Origin: Euperipatoides rowelli
Lineage: Eukaryota; Onychophora; Udeonychophora; Euonychophora; Peripatopsidae
Assembly: GCA_003024985.2 (NCBI GenBank)
Contig: PXIH01S0004959.1
Reading direction: 5' to 3' (one strand)
DNA length: 11,999 nt
Program-made: the position numbers and the translations under genes
The notes under the pieces: model-generated
Database searches by the model: none
What the model saw: only the letters and a program-made list of their open reading frames with translations
What the model was told of the DNA's origin: nothing
Shown: piece by piece, positions 8,166 through 11,999 of the stretch
How the letters are laid out: each line of letters starts with the position of its first letter
Numbering within the stretch: position 1 is the first letter of the stretch

Positions 8166-8540
8166 CCTTATTTTTATTTTTGGGCTTTTTCCTGATACTA
8201 TATTTTACATTACCTGTTATTTGTATCTGGTCATTGTTCACAGTGAGTATGCTGTTCTTGTATTATCTTCATCCCTGCATTCCAGGAATAAACTGTTTGA
8301 AAATAAAATCTTTGTTTCTGCCTCCATTTTTTTTCTGTCATATTAAAGCAAATTTATTTAATATTTTAGTATTTGTTTATGCTAAGTTTGTCACGTTTGA
8401 ATGTAATTTGAACGTTTTCTTTATATGTGATACATTATGCTGTAGGATATACTATTTTTTGAATTAAATTAAGTGATTTTGTAATATTTTATACCTACTC
8501 ATTTTATTTCTGTTAATCTACTTTTTTTCTATATTTTTAG

Positions 8541-8722
8541 ACCTGTAGTAGCTACCACTTCAGTTCATGCCAAACGTTACTACTTTGGTACTTTAAAACT
8601 AAACATGAATCAATTACGTTTGAGTATGTTGACTTCCAGCAAATTATCACCAGATCTCAGAGCTATCAAGCGGAAAATGGGTATACCACTTATTAAATTT
8701 GAGGATGCACTTGTGGAATTAG
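8541..8722 (+). CDS. VPS13-like protein, exon d
   Basis: This 182-nt exon has acceptor TTTTTAG (ending 8540) and donor TTAG|GTAAAC (8723). Its first base completes the AG from exon c; then come 60 codons and one leftover G. It encodes PVVATTSVHAKRYYFGTLKL, then LRLSMLTSSKLSPDLRAI and GIPLIKFEDALVEL. The series [KR]-x-YYF-x-x-L-x-[IL], [LV]-R-L-S-[VM]-x-T-[SA]-x-KL and LIKFEDA is the conserved VPS13 C-terminal block immediately before the ATG2-C-like amphipathic region. It gives the firmest family identification in the window. Extra AGs at 8547-8548 and 8550-8551 might act as alternative acceptors in the poorly conserved linker. They fall before the conserved block. Confidence 0.96.
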
Positions 8723-9044
8723 GTAAACCTTTTTATAATGTTGTAAGATGTAACTAATTATATTGCTTTTGAAACTTCATCCTAGGTCATTGTAGTTCCT
8801 TTATAACACATTTTCCGAAAGAAGTGATTTTTCTTTCTGTTATTCTTCCAGTTACTATTATATTTATTGTAAGTAAACTAATTTATTTTTTATAGGCTCC
8901 CATTTACAGTAGATCCTTAAAAATGATTGAAAGTAAAATTTCCACCCTGGGTTGAGTATGCTGCAATAATTTAAAAAAAAAAATAAGCAGTAGGGAAAAG
9001 TTGTCATAAAAATTTCATAAAAATAATCTACCAGCTTGTCTGGA

Positions 9045-9091
9045 GACATCAGCTAAAGTCAGAAGCAATGTCAACTTTAGCTACTGGTGTC
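9045..9091. repeat. imperfect hairpin, stem about 15 bp
   Basis: GACATCAG plus CTAAAGT (9045-9059) pairs with ACTTTAGCTACTGGTGTC (9074-9091), apart from one position and a 3-nt bulge; the inner 9 bp are perfect. The loop is about 14 nt. The segment is slightly GC-richer than its flanks. It is too short to resemble a typical miRNA precursor and may be an element end. Confidence 0.55.
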
Positions 9092-9452
9092 ACACCTTCC
9101 GGTTATAGATATTTGGGGATAGGATCCATTCCCCTGGAAATTTGTAAGATAGAATATAGCTATTAAAATAATTGGGATTTTTCTGATGAGAATGAAGTAC
9201 ATATTTTCTTTTCTTTCTTGTAATCTAGTTTATTTAACTTAACAAATGAAATTCAAAAGCGTACAGATATTAAAATGTTAATTTTGAGGATTTTTTTTTA
9301 ACCTTCTCAATAAGACATAATAAGCGGGGGAAGTCATAATTCTCCGTGAATACAAGTCTAAAATATAATTGATTCATAAGAACTTTCATGCTTACAGAAA
9401 AACGTCAATTTTTTTTTTGAAAAATTCTCAGAAAAAAGTGCAAGTTGAAAGC

Positions 9453-9724
9453 ATGGGAATTGCCATTGCTTCCATAATGCCTCTATCTACTAATGGATGG
9501 ACATATTTTGGTTCGCCTCATTTTATCTTTGCAATGGAGAATTACCATGTCTTCCATAATGGTCAATCTAGTAATGGATTGACTTGTGATTTTTCTCATT
9601 TTATCTTTGCATTGAATTGCTGTGGCTGCCATAATGGTCAATTGTCTAATGGATTGACGTATTGTTCATTTTATCTTTGCAATGAAGAATTGGCATATTG
9701 TGGTTTTTCTCATTTTATCCTTGT
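9453..9724 (+). repeat. tandem repeat, about 78-bp unit, 3.5 copies
   Basis: Units at 9453-9533 (81 bp), 9534-9611 (78), 9612-9681 (70) and a shortened 9682-9724 (43) each end in CATTTTATC[TC]TTG. Within the first three come CCATAATG and then TAATGGATTGAC or a close variant. The copies differ by substitutions and small deletions, so the array is old. It falls inside an open frame of 151 codons (9369-9824). Unit lengths of 81, 78 and 70 do not preserve frame and the encoded repeats diverge, so I read it as non-coding. Confidence 0.85.
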
Positions 9725-9884
9725 CTGTGTTAGAAAATATCTTAGAAAAATAAGAACAGAGATGATAATGTGTAATGAGCTTTACAGTAATGTTTCATAT
9801 AATGGACAAAGATGTTGTCAATGAAAGAGTGAAAGAAAATATCATGTCTTCATAGCATTGTACTTTTCAATGCACAGATAATAA

Positions 9885-9955
9885 TGCATTATAAAAGTGC
9901 ATAATGCATGAAACCGAGCAAATACATTTAGCTCTTGACACAGATGTACATCTGT
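9885..9955. repeat. two palindromic motifs
   Basis: TGCATTAT (9885-9892) and ATAATGCA (9901-9908) are an 8-bp inverted pair around an 8-nt spacer. ACAGATGTACATCTGT (9940-9955) is a 16-bp perfect palindrome, bracketed by CATTTA on the left and TAAATG on the right. No function can be assigned. Confidence 0.6.
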
Positions 9956-10890
9956 AAATGCTTCCATAATTTTTAAATTACATGATGTGAATTGGAAATT
10001 TGACAATTAGATAGCTCAATATCTTTTGCTTTTTTTTTTTGCTTTTCTTGTATTTCTACATTATTTTGATGCTTCACTAACATTACATAAGGTATTGTCG
10101 TCATCCATTTTCTTCACTCTAGGATAATAATTTTTTCTCTTTGAGGATCTGAAAAGTACACTTTAGTAGGAAGAAATTGTGATAGCTTAATTATGTGACA
10201 TTAGTTGAGACAATTTTTATCTCTGTTTGGTAGATTTGTTAAAAAAAAATATGATAGCTTTTACAGGATAACATGCTCTTTTGAGCAGAAGCATGGCTGT
10301 GTTATTTTTACCGAATTTGCCAAATCGGAGAAATAAGTCTATGATATATGGGGTTGTTAAATTGATTTATGCTCCAAGGTCAAAGCATAGTGAAACTACA
10401 AAATATTTATTAGCCTCCCTTTTTCTATTGTCACCATCTATGATGTTTATTAAATTTTTTTGCAGTATTTATGATCTTCAAGATCATAATTATTTTTCCT
10501 TTATTTTATGTTAAAATTTTAAACTTTGTGAATTGTAGTTTCCTTTTTCGTTATTATAACATTTAAATCTAATGGAAATCTTTCAAAATCTACTTACAAC
10601 TTTCAAGTAGATCTTTCACTTATACCAGTATCTATCTTACTTGATCTTTCATAAACTTTTTATGATTATTTTTCAAGTTTTTTTTTTTTTTTTTACTGTA
10701 CTGCTATCAAATAAATGATCTATTAATTTCCATTCGCTAATATACAACAGATACTTAGATTAATTTAATACAGGTAGTTAGATTCTTTGTTATTGGATTT
10801 AGGAGGACATAAATTAAATAATTTGCTGTATTATTAATGGATAAATATTACAATTTTTAAACAAGCTACTTACATTTGATTTTTTTTTAG

Positions 10891-10964
10891 ATCCATTTGT
10901 TCGAGTTCATCCCTTTGAAACAGGAAAATTTCTAATAGATGCTATTGTGGAGCATTACACAGAA
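10891..10964 (+). CDS. VPS13-like protein, exon e
   Basis: This 74-nt exon runs from acceptor TTTTTTTTAG to donor GAA|GTGAGT (10965). Two bases (AT) complete the codon begun by the final G of exon d to give D, then 24 codons encode PFVRVHPFETGKFL and end VEHYTE in phase 0. With the preceding residues it reads VEL-DPF, matching the VPS13 signature [IV]-x-L-x-PF-x-[RK]-x-[HN]-P-[FY]-E-T-x-x-FL. In family members the next residues begin the region containing the SVDFLGNP motif and ATG2-C-like helices. No exon coding for that was found before the window end, so the gene continues downstream. Confidence 0.95.
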
Positions 10965-11265
10965 GTGAGTAACTATGTTGTCTGTTTTAATTAGTTTGTC
11001 TTTTTTTAATGTTTTTTTGACAATATATTAACTAATGTTTAGAGTGTTTTGGTATTCACTTCAAATAGGTAATTATAGTATATAAAAACTAGAGTAAAAG
11101 CCCATATTTTTTTTTTTTTAAATTACAGGAACAATTTTGTTTAAAATTCTACACCTCCTCCCCTACTAACTTTCACTTATCTCCTTATTGCCCCAGAATC
11201 ATTGCCAATGCTGATTTTTACTAGCATTAAAAACTAACAGTATTGAACCTATCGTATATACAGTA

Positions 11266-11286
11266 TAAAAACCCATCAAAAATGAT
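11266..11286. repeat. solo copy of the MITE-like terminal repeat
   Basis: These 21 bases are identical to the left terminal repeat at 4137-4157, 7.1 kb away and in the same orientation. Flanking sequence is not shared and no inverted partner was found nearby. It is probably a truncated second insertion of the same family. Confidence 0.55.
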
Positions 11287-11349
11287 GTGAACTATTAATT
11301 AAGATTTTATTTATTGAAAATATTATCCGTTAATTGGAACAGTCTAATA

Positions 11350-11402
11350 CAGCATCTCTTAACCTGTGGTCCGTGGAACATAAGAAAGGGGTCCATAAAT
11401 GG
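11350..11402 (+). mobile_element. possible hAT-type transposon terminus
   Basis: The segment starts CAGCATCTCTTAACCTGTGG and continues with GTCCGTGG and, 14 bases later, GGGGTCCATAAATGG. This style of CAG...CTTAACC-TGTGGTCC followed by a second GGTCCAT is typical of ends of hAT-superfamily non-autonomous elements in many animals. The complementary terminus was not found before the window end, and no 8-bp target duplication could be shown. The family assignment is from general resemblance only. Confidence 0.35.
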
Positions 11403-11999
11403 TTAGAAGATTATTATTTTATTTCTTTTTTTAATTTTAAATATTTTTAAAATTTTTATTGCAAATGATAATAAATTGAACTACAGTAATTACTAATATA
11501 AATTAATAGATATATTAAACATAATGACCACATACAAAATCCTATACCGGTACATTGTTTTTTTAATTAAATAAGAACTACGGAAGAGCTATAATGAAAG
11601 CCCAATTCTACCGAATCTGCCCCTCACCAAAGATAATATAACCTACCTTTGCTCCTCACCTAAGGTTACATTTTAGAACTTGGGGCATTCCCATTATCTG
11701 GCTGGGAGGAACATTACATTTTCTTATTAGAAGATAATCTTAGAAAATAATCTTACTTTTTTTTTTCCATCATTTTGACGGGCTTTGAACTATTCTTTAT
11801 GAAGTAAAGTTATGATAGAGATAAATACAGTATACTGTATATCAGCCTTCACATTAATTATATATTTTTTAATATATTATTATGTTTTGTTTTTCGATAA
11901 TCGTTTGGTTTAATAATATTAAACAGAATTTAGATTTTTTTTTAACTACACCTTGAAAGCAAATCATCAGAATTGCATTCAAAAATATTAATAATCTTT

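Larger units (their letters stand above)
2832..8540 (+). other. 5.7-kb intron rich in repeats
   Basis: Flanked by GTATAC at 2832 and a pyrimidine tract with TTTTTAG at 8534-8540, this intron joins phase 2 to phase 2. It is far longer than the two introns before it. It holds a candidate alternative exon, the GTGCACTTATTTGG repeat cluster, a MITE-like foldback, the 43-bp minisatellite, palindromes and an AG|GTAAG site, all listed separately. The stretches 5300-6100, 6340-7260 and 7700-8030 show nothing beyond AT-rich sequence. Short open segments, such as 5777-5920 (about 46 codons), carry no homology I recognise. Confidence 0.8.
8723..10890 (+). other. 2.2-kb intron
   Basis: The intron begins GTAAAC and ends in a T-rich tract with TTTTTTTTAG (10881-10890). 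It joins phase 1 to phase 1: G from exon d plus AT gives aspartate. It contains the hairpin at 9045-9091, the tandem repeat at 9453-9724 and palindromic sequence around 9885-9955. Nothing beyond AT-rich sequence was seen in 9100-9450 or 9960-10880, including the short open frame at 10281-10514. Confidence 0.9.
10965..11999 (+). other. intron (3' end outside window)
   Basis: The donor is GTGAGT. No acceptor followed by VPS13 sequence was found up to the window end. The intron contains an exact second copy of the 4137-4157 repeat end and a hAT-like terminus, listed separately. Two related strings, CCCCTCACCAAAG (11620) and CTCCTCACCTAAG (11651), hint at another degraded repeat. The rest is AT-rich. 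Confidence 0.85.

Noticed and set aside
8033-8467. 144-codon open frame on the plus strand
   Set aside because: It starts at an arbitrary ATG inside an intron of the VPS13-like gene. It turns into low-complexity hydrophobic T-rich codons, shows no family motif and crosses a repeat-like segment.
8864-9049. 61-codon open frame on the minus strand
   Set aside because: Low-complexity AT-rich intron sequence lying antisense to the VPS13-like gene; no domain or splice context.
9369-9824. 151-codon open frame on the plus strand
   Set aside because: Most of it is a decayed tandem repeat whose unit lengths are not all multiples of three; no recognisable domain.
10281-10514. 77-codon open frame on the plus strand
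   Set aside because: AT-rich intron sequence with no motif, no plausible splice connection and no match to the expected next VPS13 residues.

Overview
The window is AT-rich eukaryotic DNA, almost all intronic. It carries five exons of one plus-strand gene, separated by GT-AG introns of 95 bp to 5.7 kb. The conceptual protein is a VPS13-family bridge-like lipid transfer protein, in the conserved C-terminal part that follows the adaptor-binding domain and precedes the ATG2-C-like and PH regions. The exons join in frame without a stop and encode 226 complete codons. The first and last exons of the gene lie outside the window. I cannot fix the paralogue by eye. Intron structure, GGCTA/TTAGGCT-like motifs and base composition suggest an invertebrate, perhaps an arthropod such as a crustacean, but this is a weak inference.

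Layout: 1-2198 is intron, with homopolymer tracts and a pre-miRNA-like 68-nt hairpin at 1311-1378. Three closely spaced exons follow (2199-2348, 2444-2584, 2701-2831). A 5.7-kb intron (2832-8540) then holds most of the non-coding interest: an open, possibly alternative exon (2917-3029), a repeat cluster with a perfect 16-bp inverted repeat (about 3550-3865), a MITE-like 122-bp foldback (4137-4258), a 43-bp minisatellite (7308-7470), and an AG|GTAAG recursive-splice-like site next to a GC-richer repeat (8038-8160). Exon four (8541-8722) is followed by a 2.2-kb intron with a tandem repeat of about 78 bp (9453-9724). Exon five (10891-10964) is followed by intron to the window end, containing a possible hAT-like transposon terminus near 11350.

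One signal spans the whole window. The heptamer TACTGTA and its complement TACAGTA occur 20 times by hand count, all outside the five assigned exons, against about three expected from composition. I see no complete transposase, no rRNA or tRNA gene, no CRISPR array and no bacterial operon. The longer open frames at 4728-5125, 6109-6340, 8033-8467, 9369-9824 and 10281-10514 do not look like genes.
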